A DNA stretch of 39,049 nucleotides from an uncultured Bacteroidales bacterium (GTDB taxonomy: Bacteria; Bacteroidota; Bacteroidia; Bacteroidales; JACABE01). Below, in pieces: positions 24,122-31,403 of the stretch. Within the stretch, counting starts at the first letter, position 1; each line of letters starts with the position of its first letter. The position numbers were made by a program, and so were the translations under genes. The notes beneath the pieces are model-generated. The model was not told the origin of the DNA. It saw only the letters and a program-made list of their open reading frames with translations, and made no database searches. The stretch lies in contig CAIUKU010000107.1 of NCBI GenBank assembly GCA_903899825.1, positions 1 to 39,049 of the forward strand. The letters are read 5' to 3'.

Positions 24122-26899
24122 TTGATTCGAAAAATAATATACCACCTTACTATTCTTTTAGTAACATTTGTTGTTTTAGTTGCTTGCTCAACAAGTAAAA
24201 ACACCTTTACGCGCAGGGTTTATCATAACCTGACCGCTCATTATAATGCTTATTGGAATGGGAATGAAAGTCTAAAAGAAGGAATTTCAGAACTTTCTAA
24301 AACGAACAAAGATAATTACACAGAAGTGCTTACTGTTTTTCAATCTGGTACAAAAGAAGAAGCTCAGAAAGTAAATCCTCAAATGGATAGAGCCATTGAG
24401 AAAGGTGTGAAAGTTATCAGAATGCATTCGATATTTATTAAAGGGAAAGAGCATATCAGATGGATTGATGATGCTTATTTAATGATAGGGAAATCCAATT
24501 ATTATAAGCAAGAGTATCGTACTGCAATTCGTACTTTTAATTTTATCATCAGCCAGTTTAAAACCAATCCTATAAAATATGAAGCCATGGTATGGCTTGC
24601 CCGAACAAATAATCAGTTGGGCGAATTCAATGCAGCACAACCTATGCTCGATATGGTTAGAAATAAAATAAGCAGCGGTGATGCACCAAAATCATTACAA
24701 AGAGATGTAGATATGGTTTATGCAGACTTCTATATTAAACAAGAAAACTATAGTCCTGCAATAGAATATTTGATTTCTGCCATTAAGTTGACGCATAAAA
24801 AAGACATAAAAACCCGTTTATGTTTCATTTTGGCTCAAATTTATCAAAGAGAAGGTGAATTGGCCAAAGCAACAGAATTGTATCAAAAAGTAATCAGGAA
24901 AAATCCTCCTTACGAAATGGCTTTTAATGCCCGTATCAATCTTGCCATGAGTTATGATGCAGCAAGTGGTGATAGTAAAGCTTTAGAAAAAAAGCTGACT
25001 AAAATGCTAAAAGACAATAAGAACAAAGAATTTCTCGACCAGATTTATTTTGCACTGGCTGAGGTAGCATTACGAAATAAAGATAAAACCACAGCTATTA
25101 AATATTTAAAACTTTCTGTAAGTTCAAGTGTAAGCAATAATTTTCAAAAAGCCATTTCCTCTCTAAAACTGGCCGATTTATACTTTGATTTGCCGGAATA
25201 TGAAAATGCACAAGCCTATTATGATAGCACTATAATGTTTTTGCCGAAAACATATAAAAATTATGATGTTATCACAAGTAAAGCAGAAGTATTAAACGAA
25301 TTAGTGAAAAATATTCAAATTGTAACGGTCCAGGACAGTTTACAGAAAATGGCTCTCATGAAACCAGATGAAAGAGACCAGAAAATAAACAATACTATAG
25401 CTGCCATTTTTAAAGAAGAACAAAGAAAAGCTGAAGAAGAAAATGCCAATCGTCAGGCCTTAAATTTTCTACAGAATACCCGTCAGAGTTTAAGTGGTAA
25501 TCCGGGTGCAAATGCAGGAGAATGGTATTTTTATAATCCTTCTACCATGAGTTTTGGGTTTTCTGAATTTTCAAAAAAATGGGGAAAACGTAAATTAGAA
25601 GACAACTGGAGAATAAGTAATAAACAAACAATAGATTTTGGTGATGTTCAGTCAAACAAAAATGAGACAAATGAAGATGGTGAGACCAAAGATACATCTG
25701 CAATGGCATCAAATCCTAAAAATAAAGCGTTTTATCTGAAAGATGTACCTCTTACCGAGGAAAAGATGAAAAAGTCAAACGATAAAGTGGAAAAAGCATT
25801 ATATAATATGGGCTATATTTATTATGAAGGATTAAAAGACCTTAAAAAAGCCAAAGAAACCTTTGAAATATTAATTACCCGATTTCCTAATGGAAAACAA
25901 TGCTTAGGCTCTTATTATCAGTTATATCAAATAAATTCTGATTTGGAAGATCAGGCAAAAAAGAATTATTATAAAGATTTAATACTGAAAGATTATCCTG
26001 AAAGTGATTATGCAAAAATCATTAATGACCCGGATTATTACAAGCAAATACAGGCCAGGAAGAACGAAATTAATTTATTCTATGACGAAACCTATAAAGC
26101 TTTTATTTCAGAAAACTATCGAAAAGTTGCAGATAATTATCAATCAGCCGCTTCGAAATACAAATTAAGCCCTATTTTTCCTAAATTTGAGTATCTCAAT
26201 GCATTATCCTTAGGTAAAACGAAAGGGAAAGATACTTTGACTACATCTCTTAACTCATTGATAACCAAATACCCAAATCATGAGATTATTCCAATGGCTC
26301 AGATGGTTTTAGCGTATCTTAACAAAGGAAATGATGTGAATCTTGCCAAATATGAGGCTGCTAAACCATCTACTGAAAATAAATCAAAAAAAGGAGCAGA
26401 ATCAAAGAAAATTGCTGAATCCAAAAAACTTATTGAAACAAAAAGCGCTGAAAACCCTAATCCCATTAAAACAGATACTGTCACTCAAACTAAAATAATA
26501 CCCAATTCTATTAAAGAGCAACTTTCAGTATATAAAGAAAATTCATCAGGTCTTCATTTTTTTATATTAATGGTAGATGCCAGTAAGGTAAATGTGAATG
26601 TTTTAAAAATTAAAATTTCGGATTTCAACCGCAAATATTACAGCACAAGTAATTTAGAGATAACAAGTGTAATCTATAATCAGAATATTCATTTAATTTC
26701 TGTTGCTCAATTTGACAATGCCGAAAATGCTTTATTGTATTACAATACTATCAAGGGCAATGAATACATTTATTCGTCCCTGGATGTTAGCAGTACAATT
26801 GATTTTGTGATAACAGCCGAGAATTTTACTGCTTTTTATAAACTTAAAGACCTAGATGGATATCAGAGTTTTTTCAAATACATTTACCTAAAAAAGTAA
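24122..26899 (+). CDS. porW: Type IX secretion/gliding lipoprotein PorW/SprE
   Basis: Large TPR lipoprotein of 925 residues. The signal peptide ends in lipobox LVAC followed by STSKNTFTRRVYHNLTAHYNAYWNGNESLKEG, the characteristic opening of SprE/PorW. Tandem TPR-like helices follow (DDAYLMIGKSNYYKQEYRTAIRTFNFIIS, CFILAQIYQREGELAKATELYQKVIR, YQLYQINSDLEDQAKKNYYKDLI). The GEWYFYNPSTMSFGFSEFSKKWGKRKLEDNWR block is also typical. A Lys/Ser-rich linker near residues 735-790 precedes a C-terminal domain. PorW/SprE is needed for T9SS secretion in Porphyromonas and for gliding and secretion in Flavobacterium. The start is TTG at 24122: an in-frame stop at 24104 excludes upstream starts, and a later ATG would lose the signal peptide. 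It supports the five T9SS cargos in this window. Confidence 0.92.
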   Translation: MIRKIIYHLTILLVTFVVLVACSTSKNTFTRRVYHNLTAHYNAYWNGNESLKEGISELSKTNKDNYTEVLTVFQSGTKEEAQKVNPQMDRAIEKGVKVIRMHSIFIKGKEHIRWIDDAYLMIGKSNYYKQEYRTAIRTFNFIISQFKTNPIKYEAMVWLARTNNQLGEFNAAQPMLDMVRNKISSGDAPKSLQRDVDMVYADFYIKQENYSPAIEYLISAIKLTHKKDIKTRLCFILAQIYQREGELAKATELYQKVIRKNPPYEMAFNARINLAMSYDAASGDSKALEKKLTKMLKDNKNKEFLDQIYFALAEVALRNKDKTTAIKYLKLSVSSSVSNNFQKAISSLKLADLYFDLPEYENAQAYYDSTIMFLPKTYKNYDVITSKAEVLNELVKNIQIVTVQDSLQKMALMKPDERDQKINNTIAAIFKEEQRKAEEENANRQALNFLQNTRQSLSGNPGANAGEWYFYNPSTMSFGFSEFSKKWGKRKLEDNWRISNKQTIDFGDVQSNKNETNEDGETKDTSAMASNPKNKAFYLKDVPLTEEKMKKSNDKVEKALYNMGYIYYEGLKDLKKAKETFEILITRFPNGKQCLGSYYQLYQINSDLEDQAKKNYYKDLILKDYPESDYAKIINDPDYYKQIQARKNEINLFYDETYKAFISENYRKVADNYQSAASKYKLSPIFPKFEYLNALSLGKTKGKDTLTTSLNSLITKYPNHEIIPMAQMVLAYLNKGNDVNLAKYEAAKPSTENKSKKGAESKKIAESKKLIETKSAENPNPIKTDTVTQTKIIPNSIKEQLSVYKENSSGLHFFILMVDASKVNVNVLKIKISDFNRKYYSTSNLEITSVIYNQNIHLISVAQFDNAENALLYYNTIKGNEYIYSSLDVSSTIDFVITAENFTAFYKLKDLDGYQSFFKYIYLKK

Positions 26900-26950
26900 A
26901 TAAGGCATAAATATTTTGTTTTTTTAATTAAAAGATGTAGGTTTGTAGTG

Positions 26951-26958
26951 TAAATTTG
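26951..26958 (+). promoter_or_regulatory. Promoter -7 box of the bactofilin-atpZ unit
   Basis: TAAATTTG fits TAnnTTTG, 24 bases before the bactofilin ATG. Confidence 0.55.
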
Positions 26959-26981
26959 TGAAATAATAAAAATTAGATACT

Positions 26982-27371
26982 ATGGCAAAAGTAAACGAAA
27001 TTGATTCATCGTCCATTAATATTTTAGGTGCTGGTACTGCTGTTAAAGGTGATATTACAGCAAATGGCGATTTCAGAATAGATGGTTCATTAATCGGTAA
27101 TATAGCTGCAAAAGGGAAATTAGTTATAGGTGCTACTGGTTTTGTTGAAGGAGAGATTACTTGTCAGAATGCTGATTTTTCCGGAAATGTTAAAGGTAAA
27201 GTTAACGTTGCTGAACTTCTTTCTTTAAAAAGCACTTCTAAAGTAATTGGAGATATTATCATCAATAAGCTTTCAATAGAACCTGGTGCCCAATTCTCGG
27301 GTTCCTGCAATATGGATAGTAGTTCAAGTCCGACTCAATATACTTCAAAAAGTGAAACTGAAAAATCCTAA
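26982..27371 (+). CDS. Bactofilin family polymer-forming protein
   Basis: Cytoskeletal protein of 129 residues. A short N-terminal tail is followed by a right-handed beta-helix of bactofilin type with regularly spaced Gly/Val/Ile turns: ILGAGTAVKGDITANGDFRIDGSLIGNIAAKGKLVIG, GFVEGEITCQNADFSGNVKGKVNVAELLSLKS, KVIGDIIINKLSIEPGAQFSG. A Ser/Thr-rich tail ends it. Bactofilins self-assemble into filaments without nucleotide and serve in shape and envelope organisation. It lies just upstream of, and overlaps, atpZ; I recall this arrangement ahead of ATP synthase operons in Bacteroidota. Confidence 0.93.
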   Translation: MAKVNEIDSSSINILGAGTAVKGDITANGDFRIDGSLIGNIAAKGKLVIGATGFVEGEITCQNADFSGNVKGKVNVAELLSLKSTSKVIGDIIINKLSIEPGAQFSGSCNMDSSSSPTQYTSKSETEKS

Positions 27372-27567
27372 AAAATCTTTAAACGATTATGCCAAGTATT
27401 CCTCCATTTCCTTTCAGATGGTGGCAATTATATTAATTGGAGTCTTTGCTGGTGTTAACTTAGACAAATGGATGACCAATGAAACTCCGGTTTTTACTTT
27501 GATATTTACTGTGTTAGCTGTTGTTTTAGCAATATATTATGTTATTAAAGATCTTATCGGAAAATAA
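27352..27567 (+). CDS. atpZ: AtpZ/AtpI-family ATP synthase-associated membrane protein
   Basis: Small inner-membrane protein of 71 residues. Its start is best placed at the GTG at 27352 (VKLKNPKKSLNDYAKYSS), overlapping the bactofilin end by 20 bases; the open frame before it (27286-27351) lies inside bactofilin. Two helices (SISFQMVAIILIGVFAGVNLDKWM and PVFTLIFTVLAVVLAIYYVIKDL) with the G-x-x-x-D-K-W turn are the AtpZ/AtpI signature. Such proteins help assemble the Fo c-ring or transport Mg and Ca near the ATP synthase. No atp structural genes follow in this window. Confidence 0.85.
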   Translation: MKLKNPKKSLNDYAKYSSISFQMVAIILIGVFAGVNLDKWMTNETPVFTLIFTVLAVVLAIYYVIKDLIGK

Positions 27568-27653
27568 ATACTATTGATAGCTAAATTATCACAATATATT
27601 GCATTTTCTATATTGAGCTTTTCGTATTTTTTTCCTTAATCTTTTAACTTTAT

Positions 27654-27720
27654 CCTTTAACCTTTAACCTTTAACCTTTAACCTTTATACTTTAACCTTT
27701 AACCTTTAACCTTTATACTT
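27654..27720. repeat. Heptanucleotide (CCTTTAA)n tandem repeat
   Basis: Nine consecutive 7-base units of CCTTTAA type plus a partial one, in the order four CCTTTAA, CCTTTAT, ACTTTAA, two CCTTTAA, CCTTTAT, ACTT. The CCTTTAT-ACTTTAA break recurs, so a longer unit also repeats. Degenerate units extend upstream to about 27635. It fills the gap between atpZ and the next ATG, ending eight bases before it. Confidence 0.93.
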
Positions 27721-27727
27721 GATAAAA

Positions 27728-28114
27728 ATGAATTCTATTTATCTAATCTTCGTTAAAAAACTATTTGTTTTTACTGTTATAATAGCAAGCATTTCAGCGG
27801 CTTCATGGTTTTTGTTGCCTTCAGGTTATATGACTCCTACGTTACCGTTTTTGTTAGCTTTCTTTTTTGCAGTTACATTGTTATCATATTATCTGCAATT
27901 AAAAGCAAGCCAAAATAGTTTTGCCCGTTTTACATCTAAATTTATGATGATTACTTTTCTTAAATTAATGTTATTGATAATCGTTTTGCTCTTGTATGTG
28001 TTGACCCATCGTTGGGATGCCAGACCTTTTATAATTTGGTATTTTTTATTTTATATATGTTTTACTGCTTTTGAAGTTTTAGATTTGCAACACATTAGTG
28101 ATAAAAAGGAATAA
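27728..28114 (+). CDS. Membrane protein, AtpI-like position, unknown function
   Basis: Inner-membrane protein of 128 residues from the ATG at 27728; an earlier TTG at 27719 sits in the repeat and is not needed. Four hydrophobic helices are visible: KLFVFTVIIASISAASWFLL, TLPFLLAFFFAVTLLSYYL, MMITFLKLMLLIIVLLLYVL and FIIWYFLFYICFTAFEVLDL. A short charged tail HISDKKE ends it. In Bacteroidota a small hypothetical membrane protein of this kind often lies between atpZ and atpB and is taken as the AtpI equivalent. That position, rather than a recognised motif, is the basis of this call. It lies 160 bases after atpZ, across the CCTTTAA repeat. Confidence 0.7.
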   Translation: MNSIYLIFVKKLFVFTVIIASISAASWFLLPSGYMTPTLPFLLAFFFAVTLLSYYLQLKASQNSFARFTSKFMMITFLKLMLLIIVLLLYVLTHRWDARPFIIWYFLFYICFTAFEVLDLQHISDKKE

Positions 28115-28185
28115 TTCTTTTTAACAGCATTAAACTATTACATTCCTTATACATCTAAGTCTTATAATCATTTAATATTAAACCT

Positions 28186-28593
28186 ATGAAATTATTAAAA
28201 TCAATAGCAATCATTGCTATGTTATTTGCAAGCATCTCTGCCATGGCTCAACAAATTGAAAAAACAGAAAAATCTCCGGAAGAAAAAGCAAAACGATATT
28301 TGAAAGCTATCAATAAAGAATGTAGTCTAAGTACTGAACAAAATGTAAAAGTAGAGCAAATTTTATTGGATACCCAGAACAGATTGACTACCCTTAAAGC
28401 AAGTAAAACTTCTCAAAAAGGGGAAAAACTTAAATCTATAAAAGAGATTAACGACAATCAGACAACTGCAATGAAAAAAGTGTTAAACCCTGAACAGTTT
28501 ATCAAATATCAGGCATTGGTTGAAAAACAAAAAGAAAAAATCCGGAATAAAATGATAGAAAAACGGGGTGAAAGTACAAATGAAGTTGAATAA
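28186..28593 (+). CDS. Small exported helical protein, Spy/CpxP-like
   Basis: Periplasmic protein of 135 residues. The signal peptide ends at AMA before QQIEK. The mature part is alpha-helical and rich in Lys, Glu and Gln: KAKRYLKAINKECSLSTEQNVKVEQILLDTQNRLTTL, then MKKVLNPEQFIKYQALVEKQKEKIRNKM. The pattern LSTEQ...LNPEQFIKYQ recalls LTxxQ-type periplasmic proteins (Spy/CpxP or DUF4890-like), but I do not see the exact motif. It occupies the place where atpB would be expected after the atpZ/atpI-like pair. Function unknown. Confidence 0.8.
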   Translation: MKLLKSIAIIAMLFASISAMAQQIEKTEKSPEEKAKRYLKAINKECSLSTEQNVKVEQILLDTQNRLTTLKASKTSQKGEKLKSIKEINDNQTTAMKKVLNPEQFIKYQALVEKQKEKIRNKMIEKRGESTNEVE

Positions 28594-28711
28594 ATGAATT
28601 AATTTAGCCTTTATATAGTTGCTTTATATACTGATCTATTCTCAACATTTTTATTAACAACAAATAGTTAAAAAAAACAAGGATTTATAAATAAATCTTA
28701 ATATTTTGTTT

Positions 28712-28719
28712 TACTTTTG
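28712..28719 (+). promoter_or_regulatory. Promoter -7 box of the anchor-J surface protein gene
   Basis: TACTTTTG fits TAnnTTTG, 37 bases before the ATG at 28756, in an AT-rich 162-base gap. Confidence 0.6.
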
Positions 28720-28755
28720 CAGTTCAAATTTATTAATAATTAAAATATTCACATC

Positions 28756-29568
28756 ATGAAAAAATTTTATGTTTTATTGGCAGTTTTATTAATTGGAAAA
28801 TTTTCTTTTTCACAGGTTTTTCTGGAAACTTTCCAGAGTGGTACCATGCCAACCACTTTTACTTTAATTAACGATGCAAATACTGTTCATGCAAATATTG
28901 CATCATTATTTCCAACTGCATGGAGTGTTATTTCTCAACCTGTAGATACTGCTAATAAAATTGCTGCAAGTCCTTCATGGTTTACAGCTGTCGTAGCTGC
29001 CGACAGATGGATGATTACACCTGCTATTGTATTACCAGCCGGATCTAATTTAAGCCTGACATTTAAATCAAAATCTCAGGATAATGCTTACAAAGATGCA
29101 TTAAAAGTTTTAATTTCTACCACAGGGATTAACAAAACTGATTTTACCATTACAGCCTATAACAAAGCATCAGAAGATACCAATTTTACTACAAAATCTT
29201 ATAATTTACAATCTTTGGCAGGACAAACCATTCGTGTAGCTTTCGTTCAACAATCTACAGATATGTTTTATGTTATTGTTGATGATATTAAAGTTGCTAC
29301 TACAGTTGTAGGTGTAAATGAAGTTGCTGCAGAAAACACCAATTTCAGTATTTACCCAAATCCTGTACAAAATGAATTGAACATTAATTCTGTTGTTTCT
29401 TTGAAAAACGTTAGCATTTTCAATGCCATCGGACAAGAAATAATGAATGAAAATGTAAGTGGAAATCACTATAAAGTTAATACTGCTTCTTACAACAAAG
29501 GTGTTTATTTTGTTCAGATTGAATCTGAAAAAGGTAAATCTACCAAGAAATTCGTTGTTAGCGAATAA
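28756..29568 (+). CDS. T9SS-sorted choice-of-anchor J (cleaved-adhesin-type) protein
   Basis: Secreted protein of 270 residues. The signal peptide ends at SFS before QVFLE. Residues ~20-185 form one cleaved-adhesin/choice-of-anchor J domain, a jelly-roll: FLETFQSGTMPTTFTLINDA, WSVISQPVD, SWFTAVVAADRWMITPAIVLPAGSNLSLTFKSKSQD, KVLISTTG, TIRVAFVQQSTDMFYVIVDDIKV. A type A sorting domain follows (FSIYPNPVQNELNI, VSIFNAIGQEI, YNKGVYFVQIESEKGKSTKKFVV). It is essentially one adhesin module plus sorting signal, so probably a small surface-attached binding protein. The same kind of domain occurs inside the two C25 peptidases encoded nearby. It has its own promoter box and terminator. Confidence 0.9.
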   Translation: MKKFYVLLAVLLIGKFSFSQVFLETFQSGTMPTTFTLINDANTVHANIASLFPTAWSVISQPVDTANKIAASPSWFTAVVAADRWMITPAIVLPAGSNLSLTFKSKSQDNAYKDALKVLISTTGINKTDFTITAYNKASEDTNFTTKSYNLQSLAGQTIRVAFVQQSTDMFYVIVDDIKVATTVVGVNEVAAENTNFSIYPNPVQNELNINSVVSLKNVSIFNAIGQEIMNENVSGNHYKVNTASYNKGVYFVQIESEKGKSTKKFVVSE

Positions 29569-29584
29569 ATTTTAAAAAACAGAT

Positions 29585-29614
29585 AAAAAAGGGCTGAATT
29601 TTCAGCCCTTTTTT
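29585..29614 (+). terminator. Intrinsic terminator after the anchor-J gene
   Basis: AAAAAAGGGCTGAA (29585-29598) pairs with TTCAGCCCTTTTTT (29601-29614), a GC-containing stem followed by a T-run, 17 bases after the stop at 29568. Confidence 0.92.
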
Positions 29615-29704
29615 TATACCCTTAAATTTGTTTTGTTTTGAGTGTATTGCTTTGTTTTTTCTTACTTTTGTGTTTCTTATACCGAAATGAAATATGTAGT
29701 AGGC

Positions 29705-29720
29705 TCCCGAAAATTCGGGA
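29705..29720. repeat. TCCCGAA palindromic element, copy 1
   Basis: TCCCGAAAATTCGGGA: 7-bp arms TCCCGAA/TTCGGGA around a 2-base AA centre. The same arms recur at 35386-35401. It lies in the 239-base gap 29569-29807, which otherwise holds a terminator and TAnnTTTG boxes (29663-29670 and 29745-29752). Confidence 0.75.
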
Positions 29721-29723
29721 CTA

Positions 29724-29752
29724 TTGCTTTTTCTTACTTTAACATATTTTTG
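29724..29752 (+). promoter_or_regulatory. Promoter of the MORN-repeat protein gene
   Basis: A -33 TTG (29724-29726), an 18-base spacer and a -7 TATTTTTG (29745-29752), 55 bases before the ATG. It has the same geometry as the promoter at 17938-17967. Confidence 0.55.
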
Positions 29753-29807
29753 ATCGGCATAATACTGTTTATACCATGAACTAATTATTAATTCATTTTG
29801 GGGTTAT

Positions 29808-31331
29808 ATGAAAAATATAAATAAAGCTATTATTTTCATTTTGTTGCTTTCTCTGCCATTCTTGTCTAAAACACAGGATACCGCTACCTATACTAAATTT
29901 TATTATGAGAGTGGTATGGTTTCAAGTGAAGGATATCTGAAAAACGGTAAACCTGATGGTTACTGGAAAACATATAATGAAAAAGGCATTCTGATATCAG
30001 AAGGGAATCGTATAATGTTTGAATTGGATAGTTGTTGGAAGTTTTATGGTGAAACAGCTAAGCTAACAATGGAAATTTATTATAAAAAGGGTAAAAAAAA
30101 CGGCATCCGTAAAAGTTATTTAGAGAAAGAAACGATAGAAGAAAATTTTAAAGATGATGTTAAGCAAGGATATACCAGGTATTTTGATTCGAATGGGACA
30201 TTAATACGATTAATTCCTTTTGACAATGGATTGGAGCATGGTATTTCAAAAGAATTCAGTGAAGACAGTACAATAATATCAATTACCGAATACAGAAGAG
30301 GAATGGTAATTATGCGTGAAAAAATGAACCGTAAGGATAAAAATGGTTTAAAACAGGGACTTTGGAAAACATTTTGGGATAATGATAAAACCAAAACAGA
30401 AGGCAATTATTTCAACGACAAAAAAAACGGTTTTTTCAAATCTTTTTCACGCGAAGGTAATCTGCTACTGATTGAAAAATATATCAATGATGAAAAACAA
30501 TTGGATGTACCCGAACTTCGTAACCTGGAAGTAAGAACTGATTATTATCCTGATGGAAAAGTGAAAATTGTAGCCAGTTACGATAATGGTATTGCAGAAG
30601 GTGTGAGAAGGGAATATACAAAAGAAGGAAATATTGAACAAAGTTATATTTTCAAAAGAGGTGTTATTGTTGGAAAAGGCATCGTAGATGAAAATGGGCT
30701 TAAACAAGGCTTGTGGACTGAATTTTATGATAATGGAGCTAAAAAAGCTGAAGGTAAATACAAAGACAATAAAAAGACAGGCAATTGGAAATTTTATTAT
30801 AAAAATGGAAATATTGAGCAGTTAGGATTGTATAACAACAAAGGGAATGCTGAAGGTGAATGGAAATGGTTTTTCAGTAATGGTAATGAACTATTGGTTC
30901 AAAATTTTCAGGATGGCATTGAGGAAGGTCTTTTAACTGAATATGATGATACCGGAAGAGTAATTACCAAAGGCGAATATATAGAAGGACAAGAAACAGG
31001 ATTATGGTTTTATAATATAAATAATTATATTTTCGAAGGTAAATATACTGATGGCAAGCGGGAAGGTATTTGGAAAGAATATTATCCTGATGGGAAACTG
31101 AAATTTTCGGGTAGCTATATTGACGAAAATCCAAACGGGAAACACACTTACAATTGGTACAACGGTAAAATGAAGGAAGTGGGTAATTACATAATGGGCA
31201 AAAGGGAAGGAGAATGGTTAAAATATGAATATGAGGGTAATTTATTCCTGAAAACTTATTACCGCAATGGCAGAGAATTAAAATATGATGGAGTATCTAT
31301 TGATCCTAAAATTGAGGGAGATGAGCAATAA
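29808..31331 (+). CDS. Exported MORN-2/YwqK-type repeat protein
   Basis: Exported protein of 507 residues. A hydrophobic N-terminus (IIFILLLSLPFLSKTQ) is followed almost entirely by ~20-25-residue repeats of the form YY-x-x-G-x-x-x-x-EG-x-Y-x-x-x-x-x-x-G-x-W-x-x-Y: FYYESGMVSSEGYLKNGKPD, WTEFYDNGAKKAEGKYKDN, WKFYYKNGNIEQLG, WKEYYPDGKLKFSGSY, HTYNWYNGKMKEVG. These are MORN_2 repeats. The toxin-antitoxin name attached to YwqK relatives is not informative here. It would form an extended beta-hairpin array in the periplasm or at the surface. No enzymatic domain and no T9SS sorting domain are seen, so its final location is uncertain. It converges with the first C25 gene over a shared terminator. 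Confidence 0.87.
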   Translation: MKNINKAIIFILLLSLPFLSKTQDTATYTKFYYESGMVSSEGYLKNGKPDGYWKTYNEKGILISEGNRIMFELDSCWKFYGETAKLTMEIYYKKGKKNGIRKSYLEKETIEENFKDDVKQGYTRYFDSNGTLIRLIPFDNGLEHGISKEFSEDSTIISITEYRRGMVIMREKMNRKDKNGLKQGLWKTFWDNDKTKTEGNYFNDKKNGFFKSFSREGNLLLIEKYINDEKQLDVPELRNLEVRTDYYPDGKVKIVASYDNGIAEGVRREYTKEGNIEQSYIFKRGVIVGKGIVDENGLKQGLWTEFYDNGAKKAEGKYKDNKKTGNWKFYYKNGNIEQLGLYNNKGNAEGEWKWFFSNGNELLVQNFQDGIEEGLLTEYDDTGRVITKGEYIEGQETGLWFYNINNYIFEGKYTDGKREGIWKEYYPDGKLKFSGSYIDENPNGKHTYNWYNGKMKEVGNYIMGKREGEWLKYEYEGNLFLKTYYRNGRELKYDGVSIDPKIEGDEQ

Positions 31332-31352
31332 ATTCGATGATTTTTATATAAA

Positions 31353-31380
31353 AAAAGCTGACTTTAATGAGTCAGCTTTT
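31353..31380. terminator. Bidirectional terminator between convergent genes
   Basis: AAAAGCTGACT (31353-31363) pairs with AGTCAGCTTTT (31370-31380) around a 6-base loop, with A-run and T-run flanks. It serves the MORN-repeat gene on the plus strand and the C25 peptidase gene on the minus strand. Confidence 0.9.
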
Positions 31381-31403
31381 CTTTTTTGAGGACAGCAATC
31401 TGC

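Noticed and set aside
27286..27351. Longer atpZ start inside bactofilin
   Set aside because: Out-of-frame translation of the bactofilin C-terminus; the AtpZ-type sequence begins at the GTG.
27654..27720. CRISPR-like array
   Set aside because: Units are 7 bases and contiguous, with no spacers and no cas genes.
29808..31331. Toxin-antitoxin system antitoxin (YwqK label)
   Set aside because: Only MORN-2 repeats and an export signal are seen; no toxin gene adjoins.
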